Assembly: GCA_963677415.2 (NCBI GenBank)
Contig: CAXXFJ010000002.1
Span: 124,001-188,000 of the forward strand
Length of the DNA: 64,000 bases
Source of the DNA: JAQUTK01 sp963677415
GTDB taxonomy: Bacteria > Bacteroidota > Bacteroidia > Bacteroidales > JAQUTK01
Reading direction: 5' to 3'
Made by a program: the position numbers and the translations under genes. Below, piece by piece: positions 1-10,444 of this stretch. The first letter of the stretch is position 1; every line of letters starts with the position of its first letter. The notes beneath the pieces are model-generated. The model ran no database searches. It was not told where the DNA came from and saw nothing but the letters and a program-made list of their open reading frames with translations.

Positions 1-59
1 GTCTGCAAGAAACCATCAAAAGATACCAGTCTGCAATTAACAACTCTGTAACTATCTAA
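1..59 (+). CDS. 3' end of an upstream gene (possibly pdxJ)
   Basis: An open frame enters the window at base 3 and runs 18 codons to TAA at 57-59. It reads LQETIKRYQSAINNSVTI, and exbB starts 13 bases further on. The tail resembles the C-terminal helix of pyridoxine 5'-phosphate synthase (PdxJ), and pdxJ is, from memory, often found next to exbB in Bacteroidales. That identity is inference from a very short tail and from expected gene order. Only the existence of a closing reading frame is directly seen. Confidence 0.4.
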   Translation, partial: LQETIKRYQSAINNSVTI

Positions 60-72
60 AGTCTAATAACAT

Positions 73-795
73 ATGAGTTTATTTCTTTCTATTCAGCAAG
101 GAATTGCTGAGGGATCACAACTAATGAGTGATACAGCAAACGCAATGCCTGTTTTGAGCGGTGAAGGAACCGTAAGTATTAATTTCTTTTCATTAGCTGT
201 AAAAGGTGGTTGGATCATGATCCCGTTAGTTTTGATGGGGTTTATTACTATTTATATCTTATTGGAAAGAATCTTTGCTATCCGCGAAGCAAGCAAGGTT
301 GACAACACGTTTATGAATAAGATCCGTGATTACATCCACACTGGAAAAATCGAATCGGCACTTAATCTTTGCAGACAAAGCAACCATCCCTCCGCCCGCA
401 TGATTGAGAAAGGTATTTCCCGCCTTGGTCGTCCGATGAATGATGTTCTGATTGCCATTGAAAATGTAGGAAACCTTGAGATCTCCAAACTTGAAAAAGG
501 CTTTGCCCTTCTGGCCACAATAGCTGGTGGTGCTCCTATGCTTGGATTTCTTGGCACAGTAACCGGAATGGTACGTGCATTCTTTGATATGTCCACCGCA
601 GGAAGCAATGTAGATATCGCATTACTCTCTTCAGGTATATATGAAGCTCTGGTCACCACTGTAGCCGGACTTATCGTTGGTATTATAGCTTATTTCGCAT
701 ATAATTACCTTGTTTTGAGAGTGGACAAAGTGGTTCATAAAATGGAGTCTAATACGATGGATTTCATGGATATGTTAAACGAACCTGCAGAATAA
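73..795 (+). CDS. exbB: ExbB/TolQ/MotA-family proton channel
   Basis: This 240-aa inner-membrane protein belongs to the MotA/TolQ/ExbB family. It forms the proton channel that, with ExbD, energises TonB so that outer-membrane receptors can import their ligands. Three membrane segments are visible near residues 47-64, 145-167 and 185-212. The large cytoplasmic loop with the R-H-P-S-A type segment lies between the first two. The Gly-rich stretch GGAPMLGFLGTVTGM (152-166) is the family signature. exbD follows after 13 bases and tonB after that, so this is a complete TonB motor operon. TolQ of a Tol-Pal system is the alternative, but no tolB or pal lies nearby. Confidence 0.93.
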   Translation: MSLFLSIQQGIAEGSQLMSDTANAMPVLSGEGTVSINFFSLAVKGGWIMIPLVLMGFITIYILLERIFAIREASKVDNTFMNKIRDYIHTGKIESALNLCRQSNHPSARMIEKGISRLGRPMNDVLIAIENVGNLEISKLEKGFALLATIAGGAPMLGFLGTVTGMVRAFFDMSTAGSNVDIALLSSGIYEALVTTVAGLIVGIIAYFAYNYLVLRVDKVVHKMESNTMDFMDMLNEPAE

Positions 796-808
796 ATCAG
801 ACATTGAA

Positions 809-1219
809 ATGACTCTAAAAAGAAGAAATAAAGTTAACCCGAATTTCAGCATGTCGTCCATGACCGACATCATCTTTCTGCTGCTGATATTCTTTATGAT
901 CACATCGACTGTGGTCAACCCCAATGCGATTAAGATTCTCCTTCCGCAAGGCAAGAGTCAGACAAAAGCCAAACCATTGACTCGTCTGACTATAGATGCG
1001 GACCTCAACTATTATGTCGCATTTGAAAAACAGAAGGAACGCATGGTTTCCTTTGATGAGATTGCCCCTTTCCTTCAAGAGTGTGTAAACAAAGAACCTG
1101 AAATGTATGTGGCACTATATGCTGATGAAAAGGTTCCTTATGGTGAAGTAGTAAAAATGTTGAATATTGCCGTTGAGAATAATTTCAAAATGGTGATTGC
1201 TACTCGACCCAAGAAATAA
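809..1219 (+). CDS. exbD: ExbD/TolR-family biopolymer transport protein
   Basis: This 136-aa protein is the usual size for ExbD. It has a short basic cytoplasmic N-terminus and one membrane segment (about residues 19-36). Asp20 sits just inside the start of that segment and matches the proton-carrying aspartate of ExbD/TolR. The C-terminal periplasmic domain contains the typical 'Y-A-D-E-K-V-P-Y-G-E-V-V' run near residue 104-116. It partners with the ExbB encoded 13 bases upstream and the TonB-like protein 9 bases downstream. The three are almost certainly co-transcribed. Confidence 0.93.
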   Translation: MTLKRRNKVNPNFSMSSMTDIIFLLLIFFMITSTVVNPNAIKILLPQGKSQTKAKPLTRLTIDADLNYYVAFEKQKERMVSFDEIAPFLQECVNKEPEMYVALYADEKVPYGEVVKMLNIAVENNFKMVIATRPKK

Positions 1220-1228
1220 TACAAAGAC

Positions 1229-2032
1229 GTGAAAAGAACTAAAAGTGAACTTATAGGTTTGATTGGGAGCACAATCTTCAATGTGATTGTGTTGCTGATA
1301 TTGCTTTTTTGTGGCTTTTCGTATGTGATTCCATCCGAAGAAGAAGGTATCGAAGTTGTTTTCGGTTTTGTAGCTGACGCTAAAGGATCCAACGATGCAC
1401 CCTTTCAAGAGATATCTCCTGTCGAACCGACCCCCACTCCGCCACCCTCTGAGGCTGCTAAATCGGAAAAGGAACTTTTGACTCAGGAAGACGAATCTAT
1501 TAATCTGGAAAAGGCAAAGAAGGAAAAAGAAGAACAGGAACAAGCACGCAAGAAAGCGGAGATTGCAGCCAAAGAGAAAGCTGCGAAAGAAGCTATTCTT
1601 GCTGAAGAGAAAAGAAAAACGGATGCAATCAAGAAGAAGATGTCGGGAGCATTCAAGTCTGGCACGCAAACAGAAAGTAATGGTGCTAGTGAAGGTACTG
1701 GTACTCAGGGAAGTGTATTCGGTAACTCAGACAAAGGTGCGACAGAAGGAGTTGGCGGCTGGGGCAGTTTTGCGCTGAACGGCCGTTCGCTAAGCGGCGA
1801 AGGGTTACCTCGCCCCTCTTATCAAATTCAAGAAGAAGGTAAGATTGTAGTAAATATAGTTGTAAATCCTGCTGGCTCAGTAGTGAGTGCTACTATTGGT
1901 AGAGGTACAAACCTTGACAACCCACAAATGAGAGATGCTTCACTGAAAGCAGCAAAGAGCGCTAAGTTTAACAATATATCAGGTACAAACAACCAATCCG
2001 GAACTATCACTTATAATTTCAATCTAAAATAA
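1229..2032 (+). CDS. tonB: TonB-like energy transducer
   Basis: This 267-aa protein has the layout of TonB. It has an N-terminal membrane anchor (about residues 8-30) and a proline-containing linker (PTPTPPP, about 70-76). A long charged K/E/A-rich helical stretch follows (about 88-135), then a glycine/serine-rich linker. The C-terminal TonB-type domain (about 190-267) includes GKIVVNIVVNPAGSV. It would span the periplasm and pass ExbBD energy to receptors such as the BtuB encoded at 10.8 kb. The start is GTG at 1229, nine bases after exbD stops. The membrane anchor begins straight away, so no later start fits. The charged linker is more TolA-like than the classic Pro-Lys linker, so TolA is a weaker alternative. 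Confidence 0.85.
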   Translation: MKRTKSELIGLIGSTIFNVIVLLILLFCGFSYVIPSEEEGIEVVFGFVADAKGSNDAPFQEISPVEPTPTPPPSEAAKSEKELLTQEDESINLEKAKKEKEEQEQARKKAEIAAKEKAAKEAILAEEKRKTDAIKKKMSGAFKSGTQTESNGASEGTGTQGSVFGNSDKGATEGVGGWGSFALNGRSLSGEGLPRPSYQIQEEGKIVVNIVVNPAGSVVSATIGRGTNLDNPQMRDASLKAAKSAKFNNISGTNNQSGTITYNFNLK

Positions 2033-2038
2033 CAGATC

Positions 2039-2599
2039 ATGAAAAAGATTTATTTGTTTCTCGCAAATGGTTTTGAAGAGATAGAAGCTATTACAATTAT
2101 TGATGTATTAAGACGCGCCAATATTTTGGCTGTCACTTGCTCCATAACATCAGAGAAAGAGGTTATAGGTGCCCACGGTATCACTGTGGTCGCCGATTTG
2201 TTATTTAATGAGTCTAACTTCGAGGATGCTGATATGCTGGTGCTTCCGGGAGGTATGCCGGGAACCAGTAATCTGAATGATTTTATTCCTTTGATAGAAC
2301 TGTTGAAGAGACACGCGGCAAAGAAGAAAGCAATTTCGGCTATCTGTGCAGCGCCATTAATACTTGGTGGACTCGGAATGCTTCATGGAAAGAAAGCAAC
2401 TTGTTACGCCGGGTACGAAAATCTTCTTACAGGAGCGATACTTTCAGATCAGTCTGTCGAACAAAGTGGTAACATTATTACTGCCAATGGACCGGGAGCT
2501 GCCATCAGTTTCGCTTTAAAGTTAGTTGAGTTTTTCTTGGGAGAGGCTACAGCCAATGAGGTTTCGAATGGTATTTACAAAACCTTCAACCACCAATAA
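2039..2599 (+). CDS. DJ-1/PfpI (ThiJ) family protein
   Basis: This 186-aa cytoplasmic protein has the DJ-1/YajL fold. The N-terminus carries the acidic pair Glu14-Glu15 (FEEIEAI). The nucleophile-elbow cysteine is Cys103 in SAICAAPLILG, and a GPGAAISFAL segment near residue 151-160 is typical of YajL-type members. Proteins of this group act as protein/nucleotide deglycases or redox-linked chaperones; the exact activity cannot be read from sequence. The gene starts 6 bases after tonB and is followed by rex 17 bases later, so it belongs to the same transcript as a redox regulator. Confidence 0.88.
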   Translation: MKKIYLFLANGFEEIEAITIIDVLRRANILAVTCSITSEKEVIGAHGITVVADLLFNESNFEDADMLVLPGGMPGTSNLNDFIPLIELLKRHAAKKKAISAICAAPLILGGLGMLHGKKATCYAGYENLLTGAILSDQSVEQSGNIITANGPGAAISFALKLVEFFLGEATANEVSNGIYKTFNHQ

Positions 2600-2616
2600 G
2601 AAACACTGCTGAATAA

Positions 2617-3279
2617 ATGCAAAATTATCAAATGATGGAAGAGTCTCCCGAAGATAATAAGAATCACATTCCTGAGCCTGCTTTACGTAGGTTGCCTTGG
2701 TATCTTGCCTATATCAAGATGCTTCAAAAGAATGGAGAAGAATACATCTCTTCAACACAGATAGCGAAGAAGATTAACGTGGACGCTTCACAGGTTGCCA
2801 AAGACCTCTCTTTTGTTGCGATAACCGGAAAGACAAGAGTAGGATACGAAGTAAAATCTCTTATTGACGCATTGGAATCTTTCTTAGGATTCAATCTCAC
2901 ACATAAAGCGGTATTGTTTGGTGTAGGTAGTCTGGGCGCTGCTCTGCTGCAAGACTCCGGACTGATTCAGTATGGTCTTGAGATCTCTGCAGGATATGAT
3001 GTCAGCAAGAACATCATTGGAAAAGAAGTCAATGGTATTCCTGTCTTTGACATCAAGGACTTTGCTGAGCATCAGAAAAATCATCCTGTTCAGATTGCTG
3101 TTATGACTGTTCCTGCTGAAAAAGCACAGGAAGTGGCTGAGATGGTAATCGGAGAGCAGATAAAAGCTATCTGGAATTTTACACCTTTCCGCATCCATGT
3201 ACCCAAGGATGTGGTGATACAAAACACTTCTCTCTATGCCCATCTGGCAGTCATGTTTAATCGTCTGAATGAATTATAA
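2617..3279 (+). CDS. rex: Redox-sensing transcriptional repressor Rex
   Basis: This 220-aa protein is the usual length for Rex, which binds DNA when NADH is low and represses fermentation and respiration genes. Residues about 20-85 form the winged-helix domain, with SSTQIAKKINVDASQVAKDL as the recognition region. Residues about 98-125 start a Rossmann fold with the dinucleotide loop GVGSLG (102-107). The C-terminal helix that swaps between subunits (IHVPKDVVIQN and after) is present. The stop overlaps the next start (TAATG), so translation is probably coupled to the FAH-family gene. No obvious Rex operator was found in this operon by eye. Confidence 0.92.
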   Translation: MQNYQMMEESPEDNKNHIPEPALRRLPWYLAYIKMLQKNGEEYISSTQIAKKINVDASQVAKDLSFVAITGKTRVGYEVKSLIDALESFLGFNLTHKAVLFGVGSLGAALLQDSGLIQYGLEISAGYDVSKNIIGKEVNGIPVFDIKDFAEHQKNHPVQIAVMTVPAEKAQEVAEMVIGEQIKAIWNFTPFRIHVPKDVVIQNTSLYAHLAVMFNRLNEL

Positions 3280-3893
3280 TGAAGATTGTCGCTGTAGGCT
3301 GGAACTATCCTGATCACAATAAAGAGCTGGACTATTCGTTAATTCCTAAAGAGCCGGTTGTATTTATGAAGCCGGATTCCGCGTTGCTCAAAGATGGAAA
3401 GCCTTTTTTTATTCCGGACTTCTCCAATGAGATTGAATATGAAGCTGAAATCGTTGTGCGCATCTGCAGATTAGGAAAAAGCATTCCAGAGAAATTTGCA
3501 CACCGGTATTATGATGCTGTCACTGTCGGAATTGACTTTACAGCACGCGATTTGCAGCGTTCTTTCCGTCAGCAGGGAAATCCTTGGGAACTATGCAAAG
3601 GTTTCGACTCATCGGCAGCTATTGGCGATTTTATACCCATAGAGGAAGTGTCGGACACGAACAGTCTGCCTTTTCATCTGGAATTGAATGGCAAAGAGGT
3701 ACAGACCGGAAACACAAAAGAGATGATATTCAATGTGGATCATATCATCAGTTATGTAAGCAGGTTTTGTACATTGAAGATTGGTGATCTGATCTTTACA
3801 GGAACACCTCCGGGAGTTGGCAAAGTGAATGTCAATGACAAACTGGAGGGATTTATCAATGAGCAGAAGGTACTCAGTTTTTATATCAGATAA
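3279..3893 (+). CDS. Fumarylacetoacetate hydrolase family protein
   Basis: This 204-aa single-domain FAH-family protein matches the short enzymes that act as acylpyruvate hydrolase or oxaloacetate decarboxylase-like proteins. The metal-binding acidic residues are seen in NEIEYEAEIVVRI (about residue 50-62) and in VGIDFTARDLQ (about 85-95). The GDLIFTGTPPGVG motif lies near the C-terminus. The substrate cannot be read from sequence. The ATG overlaps the rex stop by one base, and porU begins 4 bases after its stop, so it is firmly inside the operon. Confidence 0.88.
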   Translation: MKIVAVGWNYPDHNKELDYSLIPKEPVVFMKPDSALLKDGKPFFIPDFSNEIEYEAEIVVRICRLGKSIPEKFAHRYYDAVTVGIDFTARDLQRSFRQQGNPWELCKGFDSSAAIGDFIPIEEVSDTNSLPFHLELNGKEVQTGNTKEMIFNVDHIISYVSRFCTLKIGDLIFTGTPPGVGKVNVNDKLEGFINEQKVLSFYIR

Positions 3894-3897
3894 TTGA

Positions 3898-6800
3898 ATG
3901 AACAGAATAAAATCTTTTTTGTTGGGAGTGCTGATCAGCTTGACCTCTATTTCTGCTCAAGCTGCCTCCTATTCATTTGCGACTTCATCCAAACTGGCAA
4001 CTGGCAACTGGATTAAGATTCGTATTCCCAAGACCGGTATATATAAGCTCACATACAACGATCTGGTTAGTATGGGAATTAAAAAACCGGAACAGGCAAA
4101 GATTTATGGATATGGAGGGAAAGCTCTTGACATGCAGTTTTTAACCACAAAAGAAGATGATCTCCCACAAGTAGCGATCTGGCGTGAAACAGGGTCAGAC
4201 GGAGTATTCAGTTCGGGCGACTACATTCTGTTTTATGGAAGGGGTCCGATATCCTGGTATTATGATTCAACCAATAAAGAATATATTCAATCCAACAATC
4301 CTTACTCCAACGAAGGATATTACTTTGTATCAGACAATGACGAAGAAGTAGTGTCTATGCCTAAACAGACTTCTTTAGCAACGGCTTCGCAGACTGTGAC
4401 CAGCTATGACTATTATGATGTTCATGAAAAAGAACTCTATAATTTCCTCTTATCCGGTTCAGAGTTTTATGGCGAACCTTTTTATAGTACGACTCCACAA
4501 ACTTTTTCTTTCAATATTCCGGGGATTACTCAGGAAGATGGATTATTGACGGTTGATCTGGTTGCAAAGGTGGATCCTACATACAGATCTTCTTTTACTG
4601 CTCAGATTGGTGCGACCACACTTATAAGTACTGATATGCCTACTTCCAGTCCTTCAGACTCGTATACCAAAGCGCGAAGTGGCAAAACAACTGCTGCGTG
4701 GAAAGATGCCAAGTCGGAAAATACATCTGTTACCATTACCTATAAACGTACAGGATCGGAAACTGCCCGGCTCAATTATATCCGTCTGAACTGTAAAGCA
4801 ACCCTCGGATTGTATGATTCCTATACTTTCTTCCGAAATATGAGTTCGATTAACAGTAACACGAAATATCTGTTTGCGAATACATCTTCTAAAAATATCA
4901 TCTGGGACGTGACATCAGCAGTCAATGTACAACAGATGGAAACGGTAGTATCTGGTAGTGATCTGTCTTTCACCACATTGCAATCAACGCTGAAAGAGTA
5001 TGTCATTCTGAATCCTTCAGCTACATTTGAAAAACCAACGATACTGGGAAAGGTTGTCAATCAGAATCTTCATGCACTGGATACTGCTCAATTTATTATC
5101 ATCACCCAACCAAGTCTGAGGTCACAAGCCGAAGTGCTGGCAAATATTCATCGTTTGCGTGACGGTCTTACCGTGGCTGTTGTCGAACCGGAAGAAATCT
5201 ATAACGAATTTTCATCAGGAACACCGGATGCCACAGCCTATCGCTGGTTCATGAAGATGCTCCAGGAAACCAACCGCGGAGGCAATTATCTGCTCCTTTT
5301 TGGTGATGGCACGTACGACAACCGATTACTGACTGTTGCCAATAAGGATAAGACACCCTTTAGCTTTATTCTGACTTATGAGTCGCCAAACTCCATCTCG
5401 GCCTACAGTTCGTATGTTTCCGATGATTATTTTGGTTTTCTGGATGACAATGAAGGCTCTTCATTAGGAACCAATGTGCTGGATGTAGGCATCGGACGTA
5501 TTCCGGTCTCCACTATAGAGGATGCGCGTGCCAATGTGGCGAAGATTCTGGCCTATATGAACAACAAGAATCCGGGTACGTGGAAGAATAATCTCGTTTT
5601 CTTTGCTGATGATGAAGACAATAACCTTCACATGAGTCAGGCAGACCAGCTGGCTGAGAGAGTGTTACAGAATAATCCGGAATTCATTATCAATAAAGTT
5701 CTCATTGATGCGTACAAACAAGTAACCTCTGCGACCGGATCCTCCTATCCCGACGCTAAGAGCAAACTGTTGAACCTCATTGATAACGGACAACTCATCG
5801 TTAACTACACCGGACATGGCAATACCGTTTGTCTGACCGGGAAGATATGTTGAATGAGACGGATATCATTAATTTCCATACCGATAAAATCGCTTTGTGG
5901 GTTACTGCTACCTGCGACTTTACACGGTTTGATGATATTGAGACTTCAGCCGGAGAGATGCTCCTACTCAGCAAGAAATCAGGAGCTATTGCCAGTTTCT
6001 CTACCACCCGTATCGTAAACTCACTTCCAAACTTTCAACTCAACAAAGTACTCCTCGATAATCTTTTTCTAAAGAATAACGGCAAAAGACTTCGTTTGGG
6101 AGACATCATGAAAAATACGAAGATAGCATTGGGTGGAGGTGATAACAAACTGAACTTTGCACTTTTTGGTGATCCTGTGCTCTATCTTTCTTATCCGGAA
6201 TACCATATTGAAGTGACTACATTCAAAGGGAAAGAGGTGAAAAGCAGTTCGAAAGACACCATCAGTGCATTGGAAACAATAACTGTCAGTGGTCGGATCA
6301 TCGCTCCCGGTGATACCTTGGCAAAATCTTTCAACGGTACACTCATGCCGACTATATTCGATCGTCGCGAGACTATGAATACTTTAAATAACGACAAGAC
6401 GGCAGACGCTCCTCTGACTTTCCGTGACCGTACAAAAGTCTTGTATTCAGGCAACTGCAAAGTAACCAATGGTCTGTTTTCATTTACCTACATGGTACCA
6501 AAAGACAACAGTTATTCGTATGAAAGTGGGCTGATCAACTTATATGCATCTGATGACACCTTTACCAATGAAGCGCAAGGATATTACGATAAGTTTGTCA
6601 TTGGTGGCACATCATCTACTGCATCAGTAGATACAACAGGCCCTGGAATTGCCGTCTATCTCAACAGTAGTCATTTCAAAGACGGAGATAAGGTCAACGA
6701 GACCCCTCTGTTAATCGCTTATGCCGATGATAGTAGTGGCATCAACCGTTCAGGTTCAGGTATTGGTCATGACATCATCCTGATCATTGATGATGATACC

Positions 6801-7289
6801 TCCAATCCGATTAATCTGAACTCATACTTTGAAAATACAGGAAATGGCAATCAAGGTGTGATTCGCTACAAGCTCGATGCACTATCAGCAGGTAAACACA
6901 CCCTGTATTTCAGAATCTGGGACATTCAAAATAACTCGTCTTCTATTATTGTCAACTTTGAAGTAGTCAAGGGTTTGGAGCCTGAGATATTCAAGGCCTA
7001 TACAATCTATGACAAGGCTTCTGACAGGAATATCTTCTATGTGGAGCACGATCGTTCAACAGTAGGCATGGACGTACGTATTGAAGTGCTGGACTATACC
7101 GGTCACGAGGTCTGGTCGGCAGAAGAGACCAGTTATACCACAGAGAATATGTACACCCATTCGTGGAATCGCACCTCCTATCAGGGAAACAAACTGCCGG
7201 CAGGTATCTATCTCTATCGTGTCATTATCCGTTCCAATGGATCTGATGAAGCCATCAAATCTGAAAAATTAATAATCACCAAACAATAA
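3898..7289 (+). pseudogene. porU: porU, type IX secretion sortase, split by a one-base deletion
   Basis: PorU is the surface cysteine protease of the T9SS that removes cargo C-terminal signals and attaches cargo to the cell surface. The first frame (3898-5853, 651 aa) has a signal peptide ending near SISAQA, then a Gingipain/C25-type catalytic region. It reaches the catalytic histidine in YTGHGN (His640) and then runs into a false end. The second frame (from TTG 5829 to 7289) continues at SDREDMLNETD and holds the catalytic cysteine in TATCDF (about Cys673 in the restored protein). It also has the C-terminal CTD-like beta domain. Adding one base in the T-run at 5828-5830 rejoins the frames into about 1130 aa, normal for PorU. 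The break falls exactly between the two catalytic residues. porV and ispF follow. A sequencing error is likely, since the window encodes several T9SS cargo proteins. Confidence 0.88.
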
Positions 7290-7345
7290 AAGAGTGGTCT
7301 ATCTGTTTATTTAGATACACAACAAGAAGAATAATCCAAACTTAC

Positions 7346-8533
7346 ATGTATAAAATGAAGAAAAAGTATTTCATAATCATGCTGTCATTAATTTTATGTG
7401 CCAGCATCTCCAATGCACAAGACAAGCTACAGTTTAATCCAATTCAGACCGCCGTACCTTCACTTGCCATCTCTCCGGAATCGCGTGGTGCCGGTATGGG
7501 AGACATTGGTGCAGCTACAACACCGGACGTGAACTCACAGCACTGGAATCCTGCCAAATATGCCTTTCTCGAGAGTCAGGCAGGTGTCGGTTTATCCTAT
7601 ACGCCATGGTTGCGCAAGTTGGTCAATGACATTTCCCTGATGTATCTTACCGGATATTATAAGATGGGAGACTTGCAGACAATGAGTGCTTCCCTGCGCT
7701 ATTTCTCATTGGGAGAGGTAACAATCCGTGAATCGGGTGACGCTACTGGTTATACCATCAATCCGTATGAGATGGCGTTGGACCTTGCCTACTCCCGCAA
7801 ACTGTCAGAAAAATTTTCTGCTGCGGTAGCTCTGCGTTTCATCTATTCGGACATGACATACGGAGGTGATAACGAAATTACTCCGGGATCTGCTTTTGCA
7901 GCTGACATCGCGATGTATTATAATAACTATGTATTTGTAGGCAATGCAGAATCTCTTTGGTCATGGGGTGTGAATGTCTCCAACATCGGTTCCAAGATCT
8001 CTTACGATCAGGGAAACAACAGTTCGTTCATTCCTACCAATCTTCGTGTCGGAACCTCATTGCTGTATCCGATTGACGAATATAACCGTATCGCATTCAG
8101 TGCAGATGTCAATAAACTGTTGGTGCCTACTCCTCCGATCGGAAGCTATACCGTGGATGCTGATGGCAATGCGACAATTACCGACGACGCGGCTTGGGAA
8201 AAATACAAGAACATGTCTCCTATCTCCGGTATCTTCTCCTCTTTCAGTGATGCTCCCGGTGGTTTTAGCGAAGAAGTGAAAGAAGTCAACTGGTCCATTG
8301 GTGCTGAATATATTTACGACCAGCGTTTCTTCCTCCGCGGAGGATACTATCACGAAAGTGCAATCAAAGGAAACAGAAAATACTATACCTTTGGTGCCGG
8401 TTTCAAGATGAATATCTTCCAGTTGGATGCTGCCTACATGATTGCGGCTGCACAACAAAGTCCGCTGGACCAAACGCTCCGCTTCTCTCTTTCCTTTGAT
8501 ATGGAAGGGCTTAAGACCATAATGAAAAGATAA
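7346..8533 (+). CDS. porV: PorV (LptO), T9SS outer-membrane shuttle protein
   Basis: This 395-aa protein is a FadL-like outer-membrane beta-barrel of the T9SS. PorV collects cargo from the translocon and delivers it to PorU at the surface. It has a signal peptide ending near SNAQD, then the family start PESRGAGMGDIGAA and the NSQHWNPAKYAF segment. Amphipathic beta-strands continue to the end. ATG 7346 and ATG 7355 (MKKKYF) are both possible; the second gives a more standard signal peptide. It lies 56 bases after porU and 4 bases before ispF, an order I recall from P. gingivalis. Confidence 0.93.
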   Translation: MYKMKKKYFIIMLSLILCASISNAQDKLQFNPIQTAVPSLAISPESRGAGMGDIGAATTPDVNSQHWNPAKYAFLESQAGVGLSYTPWLRKLVNDISLMYLTGYYKMGDLQTMSASLRYFSLGEVTIRESGDATGYTINPYEMALDLAYSRKLSEKFSAAVALRFIYSDMTYGGDNEITPGSAFAADIAMYYNNYVFVGNAESLWSWGVNVSNIGSKISYDQGNNSSFIPTNLRVGTSLLYPIDEYNRIAFSADVNKLLVPTPPIGSYTVDADGNATITDDAAWEKYKNMSPISGIFSSFSDAPGGFSEEVKEVNWSIGAEYIYDQRFFLRGGYYHESAIKGNRKYYTFGAGFKMNIFQLDAAYMIAAAQQSPLDQTLRFSLSFDMEGLKTIMKR

Positions 8534-8537
8534 CAGG

Positions 8538-9017
8538 ATGAAGATACGCACTGGTTTCGGATTTGATGTTCACAAACTGGTAGAAGGCCGGGAGTTATGG
8601 TTGGGCGGCATCCTCATCGACCATACCCTGGGATTATTGGGACACTCCGACGCTGACGTATTACTCCATGCTATTTGCGATGCATTGCTCGGTGCAGCCA
8701 ACCTACGCGACATTGGTTTTCATTTTCCGGATACCGCCGGAGAATATCACAACATAGATAGTAAGATCTTACTGAAACGCACCCGTGATCTCCTTGTTTC
8801 CAAAGGATACACCATCGGCAACATAGATACGACAATCTGTGCGGAACGACCGAAATTAAATCCACATATCCCGGCCATGCAACAAACAATTGCTTCAGTG
8901 CTGGAGATCGATCCGGATGAAATATCCATCAAAGCAACCACTACAGAGCGCCTCGGCTTCACCGGAAGAGAAGAGGGAATCTCAGCCTATGCGGTCGTAT
9001 TAATCACAAAAGAATAA
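8538..9017 (+). CDS. ispF: 2-C-methyl-D-erythritol 2,4-cyclodiphosphate synthase
   Basis: IspF makes 2-C-methyl-D-erythritol 2,4-cyclodiphosphate in the non-mevalonate isoprenoid pathway. The 159-aa length is standard. The zinc ligands Asp and His are in GFDVHKL (residues 7-13). The signature LLGHSDADVLLHAICDALLG follows (about 34-53), and the C-terminal IKATTTERLGFTGREEG (about 135-151) closes the CDP-binding site. It starts 4 bases after porV, so an isoprenoid gene rides on the T9SS transcript. Confidence 0.97.
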   Translation: MKIRTGFGFDVHKLVEGRELWLGGILIDHTLGLLGHSDADVLLHAICDALLGAANLRDIGFHFPDTAGEYHNIDSKILLKRTRDLLVSKGYTIGNIDTTICAERPKLNPHIPAMQQTIASVLEIDPDEISIKATTTERLGFTGREEGISAYAVVLITKE

Positions 9018-9022
9018 GGTCT

Positions 9023-10386
9023 ATGAAACGACTCACATTTCTTCAAAGGAGCTTCGTGCTCCTTTTTTTGTCCTTTTCCTGGATAGCACAGGGACAAGTC
9101 ACATCCAAGACGGCACTTCATGCCTATGTTACTAACAACGACAGCAGTTTTAAATGGGAGATTCGGGATAGTATCCTGCTCGATCATGTCATTGCCTACC
9201 AGCTGAAGCTCACCTCGCAGATATGGAGAAAAACACCATGGATACATGAGCTAACTATATTTGTACCGGAAAGCTGAATCACAAGGAAGCCTTACTCTTT
9301 GTGACCGGAGGTTCGATACAGGATGATTCGGTTCGATTTGTAAAGAAAGACATCTATGTGAACTACTTATCCGATATTGCCCTTAAAAATCAAGCAGTGA
9401 CCGCCGTACTGCGTCAGGTGCCACGTCAGCCTTTGTATGGTAATCTGGAAGAAGATGCCTTGATCTCCTACACTTTCCATCAGTTTCAAAATGAAAAAGA
9501 CTATACCTGGCCTTTATTACTCCCGATGACAAAAAGTGCGGTTCGCGCCATGGATGCCGTTCAACAATTTGTAAGCTCTCGCTCAGACCGAGAAGTAAAT
9601 GGATTTGTAATATCCGGAGCATCCAAAAGAGGATGGACTACCTGGCTCACAGCAGCTACAGGTGATAAACGGGTCAAAGCCATTGCGCCAATGGTGATTG
9701 ATATTCTCAACATGCCGGTCAGTGTGACCTACCAGCAAGAGATGTTTGGCGGCTACAGCATTCAAATTCAGGATTACGTCAATCTCGGTCTGACAGAAAC
9801 AGCCAAGCGTCGGGATGGAAAAGAACTATTGGATATGGTGGACCCCTACTCCTACCGCCAGCAACTAAGAATGCCAAAGATGCTCATTCTTGCAACCAAT
9901 GACGAATATTGGACAGCAGATGCAGTAAAGAATTACATCGGTGAAATCCCCGGAAAGAACTTCATCTCATATGTACCCAACCTCGGACATTCGATGGGCG
10001 ACAAATCATTCTCATTTACTACGCTAAATGCCTTTTTTGCCCATACGATACAGGGTAAGAAATATCCGCGCTGCGACTACGAACTGAAAGAATCTGATGG
10101 AAAAATAAAGTTGGAGATGCGTGCCACAGCATCCCTTCTGGAAGATGTGGTGGTATGGGAAGGCGAATCAGACTCGAAAGACTTCCGCAAGTCTGTATTC
10201 AACGGGAAATCATTGGGTATAAGCGGAAAGAAAAAGTTTGAAGTATCAGTGAGCTACCCTTCAGAGGGTACGTTCAAAGCCTTTCACATCGCATTGAAAT
10301 ACAAGTCACCCACAGGAGGAAGCTATTATCAAAGTACGCGCGTATTTGTCACAGATGCCCACAAGGTATTTCCGGTCGTAAAGTAA
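9023..10386 (+). pseudogene. PhoPQ-activated pathogenicity-related (PqaA-type) alpha/beta hydrolase, frameshifted
   Basis: The first frame (9023-9277) has a signal peptide ending near AQGQV and stops early. The second (readable from about 9268, open to 10386) continues with KLNHKEALLFVTGGS and the PhoPQ_related hydrolase domain. The domain has the nucleophile-elbow-like GASKRGWTTWL, the acid region LATNDEYW and the histidine in NLGHSMGD. One missing A in the short A-run at about 9269-9272 explains the break (VPE-K-LNHKEALL). The repaired protein would be about 454 aa. The family is named from Salmonella PqaA; its enzymatic role is not settled. It starts 5 bases after ispF. Loss by real mutation or by draft sequencing error cannot be told apart here. 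Confidence 0.82.
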
Positions 10387-10444
10387 ATCTCTGACAATGC
10401 ATAAAAGCCGATAAGCTCAATGCTTCAAATATTCTAATTTTTCC

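Noticed and set aside
1115..1669. A 184-codon - strand frame rich in Phe and Leu
   Set aside because: It is the antisense shadow of the exbD/tonB genes, produced by Lys/Glu-rich codons.
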